Assembly: GCA_019694395.1 (NCBI GenBank)
Contig: JAIBCC010000003.1
Span: 64,001 to 128,000 of the forward strand
DNA length: 64,000 nucleotides
Source: Pyrinomonadaceae bacterium
GTDB taxonomy: Bacteria; Acidobacteriota; Blastocatellia; Pyrinomonadales; Pyrinomonadaceae
Direction: 5' to 3'
Numbering within the stretch: position 1 is the stretch's first letter; each line of letters opens with the position of its first letter. A program made the translations under genes and the position numbers. The notes under the pieces were generated by a model that made no database searches, had not been told where the DNA came from, and saw nothing but the letters and a program-made list of their open reading frames with translations. Of the stretch, positions 46,003-53,008 are shown one piece after another.

Positions 46003-46455
46003 TTAATCTTGAGGCGGACAACGGCTGATTACAACCGAACATTCCGCGTGTTGGGCAACAAAGGTCGAAACCGAACCTAACAAAACTCTTTCCCACAAAC
46101 GATAACCGTGTGAACCGAGAATAATAAAATCAACGTTCCACTCTTTGGCTTTTTCGACAATTGCATATTTGGGACTGCCCATCACTACTTCGGTTTTGAC
46201 ATAACAGCCAAAGTCTTTTTCGACTCTTTCTTTTGCCTCTTTGACGATGTCTTTAGCTGCCTGTAAACCTTGTTGTTCGATTTGGGCTTCGTATTCAAAT
46301 ACGGCTCCGCCGAACGGTTCGCCGACTATCGGCATTGATTTTTCGACTGCTGACAGTATGATGACTTCTGAATCTTTGTTTAATGTGATATTTTTTAATT
46401 CATTAACAACACATTCGCTTGATTTTGAACCATCAATTGCTAATAGAATTTTCAT
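46003..46455 (-). CDS. Universal stress protein (UspA family)
   Basis: 150 residues. Starts MKILLAIDGSKSSECVVNEL and ends with the ATP-binding signature of the Usp family, FIILGSHGYRLWERVLLGSV followed by STFVAQHAECSVVI (G-2X-G-9X-G-S/T type). Such proteins bind ATP and accumulate in stress or growth arrest. It is the first gene of a ten-gene operon and lies about 30 bp from a sigma-54-like promoter. The ribosome binding site is GAGGTG. Confidence 0.93.
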   Translation of the reverse strand: MKILLAIDGSKSSECVVNELKNITLNKDSEVIILSAVEKSMPIVGEPFGGAVFEYEAQIEQQGLQAAKDIVKEAKERVEKDFGCYVKTEVVMGSPKYAIVEKAKEWNVDFIILGSHGYRLWERVLLGSVSTFVAQHAECSVVISRCPPQD

Positions 46456-46483
46456 AACTTTATCACCTCACATTTAATGTATA

Positions 46484-46500
46484 TGGCATTTTTCGTGCCA
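46484..46500 (-). promoter_or_regulatory. Candidate sigma-54 promoter of the ten-gene stress operon
   Basis: Minus strand: TGGCACGAAAAATGCCA. The -24 element TGGCACG matches consensus fully, and GG and GC are 10 bp apart as required; the -12 has ATGC in place of TTGC. The predicted start lies near 46474, about 19 bases before the usp ATG. The site is also a TGGCA/TGCCA dyad, so it could instead be, or also be, an operator. Confidence 0.65.
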
Positions 46501-46535
46501 GACGAATTTTGGAATTTTTCAGCAATTTGAATAAA

Positions 46536-46559
46536 AAACTGGGTAAAATTCCCCAGTTT
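46536..46559. promoter_or_regulatory. Dyad between the stress operon and the hybrid kinase
   Basis: Perfect arms AAACTGGG (46536-46543) and CCCAGTTT (46552-46559). It is about 75 bp upstream of the predicted usp transcription start and 32 bp before the kinase ATG. It is a candidate enhancer (activator-binding) site or operator for either gene. Confidence 0.5.
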
Positions 46560-46591
46560 GTATTAGAATTCCCAAGTAGGAGTGAAAAGGA

Positions 46592-48487
46592 ATGACAAGT
46601 TTTCCTCTGGAATCGAATTCGGAAAATCTTTTTAATAACATTATTGCCTCGGCGATGGATGCAATTATTACAGTTGACTCGTCGCAGACAATAGTGCTTT
46701 TTAATGCTTCAGCCGAAAAGATGTTCGGTTATTCGGCAGATGAGGTTTTAGGCAAACCGCTTGAATATCTTTTGCCGGACAGGTATCGCGCTACCCATCA
46801 CCGCCATATTAAGAATTTTGGTGATACTCACGTTACCAAAAGAAGAATGAATGATTTAGGAAACGTCTTCGGTTTACGAAAAAGCGGCGAAGAATTTCCT
46901 CTGGAAGCATCAATCTCTCAAGTTGAAGATAAAGGTGAAAGGTTTTTCACTGTAATTTTGCGTGAAATAACCGAAAGATTAAAAACCGAAGCGGTGTTGC
47001 GCGAACAAGCCGAGCTGCTCAATCACGCCCGCGATGCCATTATAGTTGTTACCCTTAATGACAAAATCCATTTTTGGAACAAAAGTGCGGAAAGAATTTT
47101 TGGCTTTTCTGAAAAAGAGGCAATTGGTCAAAGTGCGATCCAATTACTCTATGCGGAAGAGTCAGCCAAATATACGGGAGCTAAAGAAATAGCTTTAACT
47201 CTTGGTCAATGTCAGGACGAAATAACTTTAAGCGGGCAAAATAAGGAAAAAATTTCTTTAGAAATTCGTTGGACGACTGTTCGTTATGACGATGAAAAAG
47301 TGCGCGGATTTTTGGTGATTTGCACTGACATTACCGAAAAGAAAAAATTTGAAGCCCAACTGTTGCGCTCGCAAAGGCTTGAATCCATTGGGGTTTTAGC
47401 CGGAGGAATTGCTCACGATCTCAACAATATTTTGTCGCCGATTATGATGTCGCTGGCTCTTTTACAAGCCAAACACCTTGACGAAGATTCGCAAAATTTA
47501 TTTAATACTCTACTGACAATGACCGAACGCGGCGGCGATATGGTCAAACAGATTTTGACCTTTGCCCGTGGTGTCGAGGGCGAAAAAATCAATCTCAGTC
47601 CGCGAATTTTAATTAAAGAGATCGTTAAAATTCTGCGCGAAACTTTTCCCCAAAACATCAGTATTAAGCAGGAATTAGATGAGGATTTAGACAATGTTTC
47701 GGGTGATATTACCCAACTTCATCAGGTTTTAATGAATATCGCCGTCAATGCCAGAGATGCAATGCCGGACGGTGGAACGCTTACTTTTATTGCTCAAAAC
47801 GTGATTCTGGACGACCATTATGCGCGAATGAATGTGGATGCCAAAGCCGGAGAATTTGTGATGATCCAGCTAATTGACAGCGGTCACGGCATTCCCGAAG
47901 AAATTTTGCATAAGATTTTTGATCCGTTTTTTACCACTAAAGAAAAAGGTAAAGGCACCGGATTGGGGCTTTCAACTTCGGTTAGTATTATTCGCGGTCA
48001 TAATGGTTTTATCAATGTTTACAGCGAGATCGGCAAAGGAACGCGGTTCAGTATTTATCTGCCTGCGCTGAAAGAAAACAGCCATTATGATTCAAGCACA
48101 GAATTTCAGCTTCCGCACGGAAAAGGCGAAACTGTTTTAATTATTGATGATGAACCGGCAATTCTGGATGTGACCAAACAGACATTGGAAGCCTTTGGCT
48201 ATCAGGTTTTAACCGCATCTGACGGAGCGGAAGGGGTTGGACTTTTTGCCGAAAGAAGAGGTGAAATACAATTGGTTTTAACCGATATGATGATGCCGGT
48301 GATGAGCGGGGCTGCGACGATCAGAGCCATTCATAAGATTGACAAAGACGCTAAGATCATTGCCAGCAGCGGTTTAGAGAACGGCAATGAAAAAGAGGCG
48401 ATGGAATTGGGAGCTAAACTATTTTTACGAAAACCTTACACCGCAAAAATGCTTTTAGAAAGCCTGCGCGATATTTTGAAAAATTAG
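46592..48487 (+). CDS. Soluble hybrid histidine kinase, PAS-PAS-HisKA-HATPase-REC
   Basis: 631 residues with no membrane helix. PAS1 (about 12-130, with [20 protein letters not shown]), PAS2 (about 135-255), HisKA with the phosphorylated His in [13 protein letters not shown] (about residue 275), HATPase (N box [12 protein letters not shown]2 GKGTGLGLS). A C-terminal receiver (from [13 protein letters not shown], about 514) has Asp in VLTDMMMP (about 564). The PAS domains suggest cytoplasmic sensing, for example of redox state or a ligand. It precedes the NtrC-type regulator gene and diverges from the stress operon, so these three are probably one pathway. Confidence 0.93.
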   Translation: MTSFPLESNSENLFNNIIASAMDAIITVDSSQTIVLFNASAEKMFGYSADEVLGKPLEYLLPDRYRATHHRHIKNFGDTHVTKRRMNDLGNVFGLRKSGEEFPLEASISQVEDKGERFFTVILREITERLKTEAVLREQAELLNHARDAIIVVTLNDKIHFWNKSAERIFGFSEKEAIGQSAIQLLYAEESAKYTGAKEIALTLGQCQDEITLSGQNKEKISLEIRWTTVRYDDEKVRGFLVICTDITEKKKFEAQLLRSQRLESIGVLAGGIAHDLNNILSPIMMSLALLQAKHLDEDSQNLFNTLLTMTERGGDMVKQILTFARGVEGEKINLSPRILIKEIVKILRETFPQNISIKQELDEDLDNVSGDITQLHQVLMNIAVNARDAMPDGGTLTFIAQNVILDDHYARMNVDAKAGEFVMIQLIDSGHGIPEEILHKIFDPFFTTKEKGKGTGLGLSTSVSIIRGHNGFINVYSEIGKGTRFSIYLPALKENSHYDSSTEFQLPHGKGETVLIIDDEPAILDVTKQTLEAFGYQVLTASDGAEGVGLFAERRGEIQLVLTDMMMPVMSGAATIRAIHKIDKDAKIIASSGLENGNEKEAMELGAKLFLRKPYTAKMLLESLRDILKN

Positions 48488-48490
48488 TTT

Positions 48491-48597
48491 TAACGTTAAA
48501 ACGGCAAGGCGCAAAGACGCAAAGAATTGAAAACAAACAGCTAAAAATTAAAAAAATCTAAAAAAATTATTGTCTTTGTCTCTTTGCTCCTTGGCAT
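48491..48597. repeat. CAAAGACGCAAAG-type gene-end inverted repeat
   Basis: GGCAAGGCGCAAAGACGCAA and TTGTCTCTTTGCTCCTTGGC are imperfect complements separated by an AT-rich loop. It lies directly after the hybrid kinase stop and probably terminates it before the regulator's own promoter. Confidence 0.6.
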
Positions 48598-48621
48598 TAA
48601 AAAGTTTGCTTATAAATTCTA

Positions 48622-48637
48622 AGGCACACGGATTGCA
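48622..48637 (+). promoter_or_regulatory. Candidate sigma-54 promoter of the NtrC-type regulator gene
   Basis: AGGCACACGGATTGCA matches GGCAC and TTGCA of the -24/-12 consensus with exact 10-bp spacing between GG and GC. The predicted start is near 48648, 28 bases before the ATG at 48676, leaving room for the ribosome binding site GAGGT. It suggests positive autoregulation. Confidence 0.65.
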
Positions 48638-48675
48638 TTTGCGGTTGTTGAGAAAACCGTTGAGGTATAAGCCAA

Positions 48676-50064
48676 ATGAAGAAAATTTTAATTGTAGATG
48701 ATGAGAAGATGATTCGCTGGACTCTCTCACAGGCTTTAAAGAGTTGGGGTTATATGCCAATCGAAATAGCTACTATTTCAGACGCTCTTGAAACTTATGC
48801 CAATGAAATGCCGCAAGCCGTTCTGCTTGATATTGATTTGCCTGACGGTTCGGGTTTGGATTTATTGCGCGACATCAAACGCGAACACCCGGAAGCCATT
48901 GTTATTATGATTACAGGCAATGTTCGGGTAGAAACGACGATTTCGGCGTTACGCGGCGGCGCGTATGATTTTATCAGCAAACCGGTTCACCTCGAAGAAT
49001 TAAAGGTTTCTATCCGCAACGCACTCGAAGCACACGAGCTTCGTCAGGAAGTCAAACAGATCCGCCGTGAAAGATCAAGTAAATTTAGTTTTGACCAAAT
49101 CATCGGCGATTCACCGAAAATGCTGCAAATGCTTTCTTTAGCCAAAAAAGTGGCGGAAAGCGAAGTCGGTTCGGTGCTTTTACAGGGCGAATCGGGAACG
49201 GGTAAAGATTTAGTTGCGAAAGCAATTCATTATACCTCGCGCCGGGCGGACAAACCTTTTGTTGCCATTAACTGTGCCGCCATTCCTTCAAATCTGGTCG
49301 AATCGGAACTTTTCGGTTACGAACGCGGAGCATTTACCGATGCTAAATCACGTAAAGAAGGACTTTTTGAGCAAGCCGAAGGCGGAACTTTGCTGCTGGA
49401 TGAAATCGGTGAAATGGAATTGGGTTTGCAAGCCAAGTTGCTGCGTGTCCTCGAAGAAGGAGTTTTTCGCCGCGTCGGCGGATTAAAAGACATTCCACTG
49501 GATGTTCGCGTCATTGCCGCCTCTAATCGTGATTTGAAATCTGAAAGTATGGAGGGAAGATTCAGACTTGATCTTTATTATCGTCTTTCAGTGATTCAAA
49601 TTGATATTCCGCCGCTGCGGGAACGCGATGATGATGTGCTGTTGCTGGCAAAATATTATCTGGAAACACTGGGCGAAAGAGTCCGACCAACCAAAAAGTT
49701 TCAGGGATTTTCACCCGAAGTCATTCAAATCTTCCGGCAATATGAATGGGCGGGAAATGTCCGCGAGCTTCGTAACGTGGTTGAGCGCTGTTTGATCCTC
49801 GAAGACGAAAATACTATTACGACCAATTATCTGCCTCACAATTTATTAACTCCGCCAGGCAGATCATTTGTTGAAAATACGCACGATGAAGATAAAGAGT
49901 TTAGTTTGACGCTTCCGAAAGACGGAATTTCTCTGGAAGAAGTAGAAGACTCTTTGGTTCATCAGGCAATTGAACAATGTCACGGAAATCAAACTCATGC
50001 GGCTAGGCTGTTAGGTATTACCCGTGACCAGTTGCGTTATCGCCTGAAAAAATTGCCGGTTTAA
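48676..50064 (+). CDS. NtrC-family sigma-54-dependent response regulator
   Basis: 462 residues. Receiver domain (about 1-120) with acceptor Asp52 in [15 protein letters not shown]+ domain (about 140-365) with Walker A GESGTGKD (about 171) and the sigma-54-contact loop reading GAFTDA (218-223) in place of GAFTGA. Walker B is in LLLDEIGEM, and the arginine region is [14 protein letters not shown] Fis-type HTH closes the protein ([20 protein letters not shown]). The protein uses ATP to open sigma-54 promoters. GAFTDA is a known natural variant, so activity is expected. Probable targets are the stress operon and its own gene. Confidence 0.95.
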   Translation: MKKILIVDDEKMIRWTLSQALKSWGYMPIEIATISDALETYANEMPQAVLLDIDLPDGSGLDLLRDIKREHPEAIVIMITGNVRVETTISALRGGAYDFISKPVHLEELKVSIRNALEAHELRQEVKQIRRERSSKFSFDQIIGDSPKMLQMLSLAKKVAESEVGSVLLQGESGTGKDLVAKAIHYTSRRADKPFVAINCAAIPSNLVESELFGYERGAFTDAKSRKEGLFEQAEGGTLLLDEIGEMELGLQAKLLRVLEEGVFRRVGGLKDIPLDVRVIAASNRDLKSESMEGRFRLDLYYRLSVIQIDIPPLRERDDDVLLLAKYYLETLGERVRPTKKFQGFSPEVIQIFRQYEWAGNVRELRNVVERCLILEDENTITTNYLPHNLLTPPGRSFVENTHDEDKEFSLTLPKDGISLEEVEDSLVHQAIEQCHGNQTHAARLLGITRDQLRYRLKKLPV

Positions 50065-50084
50065 AATAATTAACCCGCTAAATT

Positions 50085-50150
50085 CACCAATGACACGAAA
50101 GCAAATATTGATTTTATTTCGTGTTTTAGTGTCTTTCGCGGGCAAATTTT
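50085..50150. repeat. GACACGAAAG/CGCGGGCAAA gene-end repeat
   Basis: ACCAATGACACGAAAGCAAA and TTTCGTGTTTTAGTGTCTTT with CGCGGGCAAA are imperfect complements between the convergent regulator and VOC genes. Confidence 0.5.
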
Positions 50151-50157
50151 TAAAGAT

Positions 50158-50718
50158 TTATCCAACCAGATTCAAGTTCGTTGAAACATTTTCATTTTGC
50201 GGATAAGCGGCGGGATTAAAAGCCTGCTGCATAAATTCCGGCGAAGTGATTTCAATATAACGCGCTGTTTGCTCAGGAGTCATTACTTCGAGCATAAAAC
50301 GGTTTTCGATCCAAACTTCGACCAATTGGAAAAGACCCTCGCCGCGATTGCAGGTCAGCACGCGCCAACCTTCGCGCCGCGCAAGCTCTTTAACTTCTTC
50401 TTCGTTCAATTGTGTGTTGATATTCAAATGTGTCGGAACATATTGCGGCACAAAATCGCTTTTCATAAATTTTGCTTCAAATTCTTCGGTTCGGACATCA
50501 CTGTTAAAACCTTCTTCTGCCGGATAACCTTCGCCCGGGATCAGAATTGTGTCAATCGGCGTTACCTCGACCGCTGAACCGCGTCCGTCATTGGCAACCA
50601 CAATAAATGATTTGCCCGGTGCAGGCGGAAACGGATAAACCGCTCCGTTCCAGATTTCGGCTAAAAAATTAGCAACCTTTTCGGTTTCATTAACTGCGAT
50701 AGAAATGTGATTAATCAT
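50158..50718 (-). CDS. VOC/glyoxalase-fold protein
   Basis: 186 residues from the ATG at 50718; an upstream TTG lies beyond the ribosome binding site GAGGAGC and is rejected. MINHISIAVNETEKVANFLA is the beta-alpha opening of a vicinal-oxygen-chelate half-domain. The HLNINTQLNEEEVKELARRE and ENRFMLEVMTPEQ segments continue the second half. Metal ligands are only partly apparent (His, Glu), so an enzyme or a binding protein are both possible. No partner gene points to a substrate. Confidence 0.75.
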   Translation of the reverse strand: MINHISIAVNETEKVANFLAEIWNGAVYPFPPAPGKSFIVVANDGRGSAVEVTPIDTILIPGEGYPAEEGFNSDVRTEEFEAKFMKSDFVPQYVPTHLNINTQLNEEEVKELARREGWRVLTCNRGEGLFQLVEVWIENRFMLEVMTPEQTARYIEITSPEFMQQAFNPAAYPQNENVSTNLNLVG

Positions 50719-50747
50719 AAAAATAATTGCTCCTCGTATAACTTTGC

Positions 50748-50763
50748 CAAGCAAAAATGCTTG
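50748..50763. promoter_or_regulatory. Small dyad upstream of the VOC gene
   Basis: CAAGCA-AAAA-TGCTTG, perfect 6-bp arms with a 4-bp centre, about 30 bp before the VOC start. Possible operator. Confidence 0.35.
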
Positions 50764-50825
50764 CTCATCAATAAACGCGCAATACTTCGCCGAAAAACAT
50801 CAAACGCAGGCAAAAAAAAATTAAA

Positions 50826-50853
50826 GGAACAAAATTTGTCCGGCGGTGTCTAA
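50826..50853 (+). promoter_or_regulatory. Candidate ECF-sigma (RpoE-like) promoter
   Basis: A -35 GGAACAA (50826-50832) and -10 GTCTAA (50848-50853) are separated by 15 bp, the spacing of the E. coli sigma-E consensus. The ATG of the next gene is 20 bp downstream, with GGGAG between. Confidence 0.5.
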
Positions 50854-50873
50854 AAAAGCGGGAGTTAAAATTT

Positions 50874-51488
50874 ATGAAAAAGAGTCCGCTTGATCATATT
50901 AAGATCGCCAGTCCGTGTTCTGCCAATTGGGATGAAATGTTGGGAGACAAACGCAAACGCTTTTGTTCGCAATGTAACCTAAACGTCTATAATCTGTCGG
51001 AAATGACGCAGCGCGAAGCCGAAAATTTCCTCTTTGAAGCCGAAGGTCGCGTTTGCGTCAGACTCTATCGCCGCAAAGACGGCACCGTCATCACTCAGGA
51101 TTGTCCCGTTGGCTGGCAAGCCGTTAAACAGAGAGTTTCGCGTGTTGCAACGGCAACTTTCGGGCTGATTGTCGGATTTTTCGGCGGATTATGGTCGTTT
51201 AATACTGCATCCAATCTTTATCAGGATTCTTTGGAAAAAGTAGAGATCGAAATAAAAAAAGATGAACTTATTTCAAATGATGAAAATAGTGAAGTTTTGC
51301 TTGAACCAAATCAATTGACAAATCAAAAATATGTGCCTTTTGAGGCAACTATGGGAAAACCTGTTATAAGAGCTACTGAAGAATCTTCAAATTTAGGGAA
51401 TTCTAAAATTGAGTTTGGCGGCGGTATCAGTAATATGGATGAGATGAAATTTTGGATTTTTACCGAACGCTACCCGAAAGAAAAATGA
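50874..51488 (+). CDS. Single-pass membrane protein with Cys-rich N-terminal domain
   Basis: 204 residues. The N-terminal 80 residues (HIKIASPCSANWDEMLGDKR, then FCSQCNLNVYNLSEMTQREA and VRLYRRKDGTVITQDCP) form a compact domain with Cys at CSQC and CP, a type I have seen in Acidobacteriota and Bacteroidota before membrane anchors. A membrane helix lies at about residues 95-115 (ATFGLIVGFFGGLWSF) and an acidic tail follows. Function unknown. The putative ECF-type promoter upstream suggests envelope-stress or ECF control. The domain could bind zinc. Confidence 0.75.
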   Translation: MKKSPLDHIKIASPCSANWDEMLGDKRKRFCSQCNLNVYNLSEMTQREAENFLFEAEGRVCVRLYRRKDGTVITQDCPVGWQAVKQRVSRVATATFGLIVGFFGGLWSFNTASNLYQDSLEKVEIEIKKDELISNDENSEVLLEPNQLTNQKYVPFEATMGKPVIRATEESSNLGNSKIEFGGGISNMDEMKFWIFTERYPKEK

Positions 51489-51522
51489 TACTTTTCAAAA
51501 TTAGCTTAAAACTGAAAGTTTA

Positions 51523-52140
51523 GTAGGTGAAGCCAACGAAATTTTTGTAGCCCATCGCCGGATATGGGTTGAATATAGGAAATATTCAAAATTCCCGAAG
51601 AGAATGACATAAATTCAAATGCTCTAAATATTTCGTGCGTTTTTGTTTTTATGAATTGCCCTCGGCGTATGTTTTTTGAAAATTAAATGTAACAAAAAAT
51701 TATTCCGATTTAAGCCCGTGTAACGGGCGGTAGGATAAAGCCCCATGCGTGAGCGCGGGGTAGGTGCGAATAGCCGAGATAGCCCGTGTAACGGGCGGCA
51801 GAAATGGTCAGGTTGAATATCTCTGTCGCTATCTCCGATAGCTCTAAATGTTTGTGATGACTAGACCTAGGGTTCGCTGCGCTTCACCCCAGGCTTTACG
51901 CTGCCGCCGATCACATCGGCTCAAAGCGGATTGCTAAGTTTAATTTTCAAATAATATTAGTGCGGCGGCAATTCATTTGGAACTTGCACGATTTATTGCC
52001 ACTTACTAAATTTATGCCGCCATTTTCAATGGCTTGAACGGATTATTATCGGATTTCCCACAGATGCTCTGTGGGCGGCGAAGTGGGGAATATAACGCCA
52101 TTTTCAATGGCTTATGCGTTGATAGAGAAGTAGTCAGCCA
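51523..52140. repeat. Array of mini-hairpins with 3-nt loops (degenerate composite repeat)
   Basis: This gene-free stretch holds seven perfect stem-loops with 6- or 8-bp arms and exactly three loop bases: GCCCGT-GTA-ACGGGC at 51714 and 51782, GCTATC-TCC-GATAGC at 51828, GCCGAT-CAC-ATCGGC at 51906, GCCATT-TTC-AATGGC at 52019 and 52097, and CCCACAGA-TGC-TCTGTGGG at 52057. Less perfect ones lie at about 51549-51571, 51740-51760 and 51866-51893. Several are followed by GGCGG(C/T)AG-like sequence. It codes for nothing credible. Confidence 0.85.
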
Positions 52141-52255
52141 ACCAAATAACCAACCAATAGCAATTTGCCAACTATTTCGCATTTTGCCAATAATTCATCA
52201 CACTTTCCCTAAAATTATCAGTAAAAACTCATCTGAAATTTTGGCTTGATTGTTG

Positions 52256-52273
52256 CTTACAAACTTTTGTAAG
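52256..52273. promoter_or_regulatory. 18-bp palindrome abutting a start codon
   Basis: CTTACAAACTTTTGTAAG, 8-bp perfect arms with a 2-bp centre, ends one base before the ATG at 52275. It occupies the ribosome-binding position and no Shine-Dalgarno sequence is present. Likely an operator or translation-controlling hairpin. Confidence 0.6.
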
Positions 52274-52274
52274 T

Positions 52275-53000
52275 ATGATGGAGCAAACTTTTCAAATGCG
52301 AGATGGGAAATACAAAACAGGGCTATTTATGATTATTTTTTGTTCAATAGTTATTGGGCTTCTTAACATTGGAGTTTTGTATTGTTTTGGAATTCCGATA
52401 GTTGGATTATTGGTAGGAATTATTTTTATTTGGGCTGCCAAAGAAAAATTAAAAACAAAAATTCTTGTAACTTTTCTACCGATTCCGATCATTGTTGGCA
52501 CATTTTTATTGATGATTCAATTAAACAAAGCCGAGCCTGAAACTTTTCTCATTCCTCAAGACTTTCGAGGCAAAATTACAATTTTTTACGAAGAGTCTTG
52601 TGGAGAAAAACCCATTTATGAAAGTGGCAGAAGAATTTATAAATTTCCTGAAAACGGTATATTGATTACTAACTTCAAAAGAACAAAAGGAATTATTGAC
52701 CAAGAATTTTATTTTGTTGATGAAAATGGAATGAGAACTAGAATTCCTAAAAAAGATGTCAGAGATTTTAACTTTAAAGATAGGCTTTCAAAAACCGAAA
52801 CCGAACCTTCAAGAGATGAAATAGGGGCATTTTTTTCATGGGGAGATGCTCCACCAATATTTACAGGCAAATATAACAGTTTCGTTATTTCAAGCTACAG
52901 ATATTTTGAGAAACCTGAAAAAGAGAGTTGGCAAATAATGAAAGATTTTTCCGAAAAAAGAAAAACTCTTTTGGAAAAATGCCGTCAAAGTTTGCCATAG
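52275..53000 (+). CDS. Hypothetical membrane protein, DUF6843-like C-terminal domain
   Basis: 241 residues. Three hydrophobic segments (about 15-37, 40-56, 65-82) are followed by a soluble domain beginning FLIPQDFRGKITIFYEESCG, then GRRIYKFPENGILITNF and YFVDENGMRTRIP. This resembles DUF6843, though I cannot confirm it. The gene is AT-rich, lies inside the mini-hairpin region and is flanked on both sides by GCCAT...ATGGCTT stem-loops (52097 and 52991). It may therefore have been carried in with the array. The start could also be the second ATG one codon later. Confidence 0.7.
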   Translation: MMEQTFQMRDGKYKTGLFMIIFCSIVIGLLNIGVLYCFGIPIVGLLVGIIFIWAAKEKLKTKILVTFLPIPIIVGTFLLMIQLNKAEPETFLIPQDFRGKITIFYEESCGEKPIYESGRRIYKFPENGILITNFKRTKGIIDQEFYFVDENGMRTRIPKKDVRDFNFKDRLSKTETEPSRDEIGAFFSWGDAPPIFTGKYNSFVISSYRYFEKPEKESWQIMKDFSEKRKTLLEKCRQSLP

Positions 53001-53008
53001 AAAATGGC

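Noticed and set aside
45968-46096. N-terminal extension of the small membrane protein overlapping the stress-protein gene
   Set aside because: The extension reads through the end of usp out of frame; GGAGG marks the ATG at 45967.
49327-49344. GAFTDA in place of GAFTGA as a sign of an inactive sigma-54 activator
   Set aside because: This variant is known among natural activators, and the rest of the AAA+ motifs are intact.
51714-52111. Repeated hairpins as a CRISPR array
   Set aside because: Repeat units differ in sequence, spacers vary in length and no cas genes are present.
52034-52249. Open frame of about 71 codons inside the hairpin array
   Set aside because: It reads through several palindromes, has no ribosome binding site and resembles no protein.
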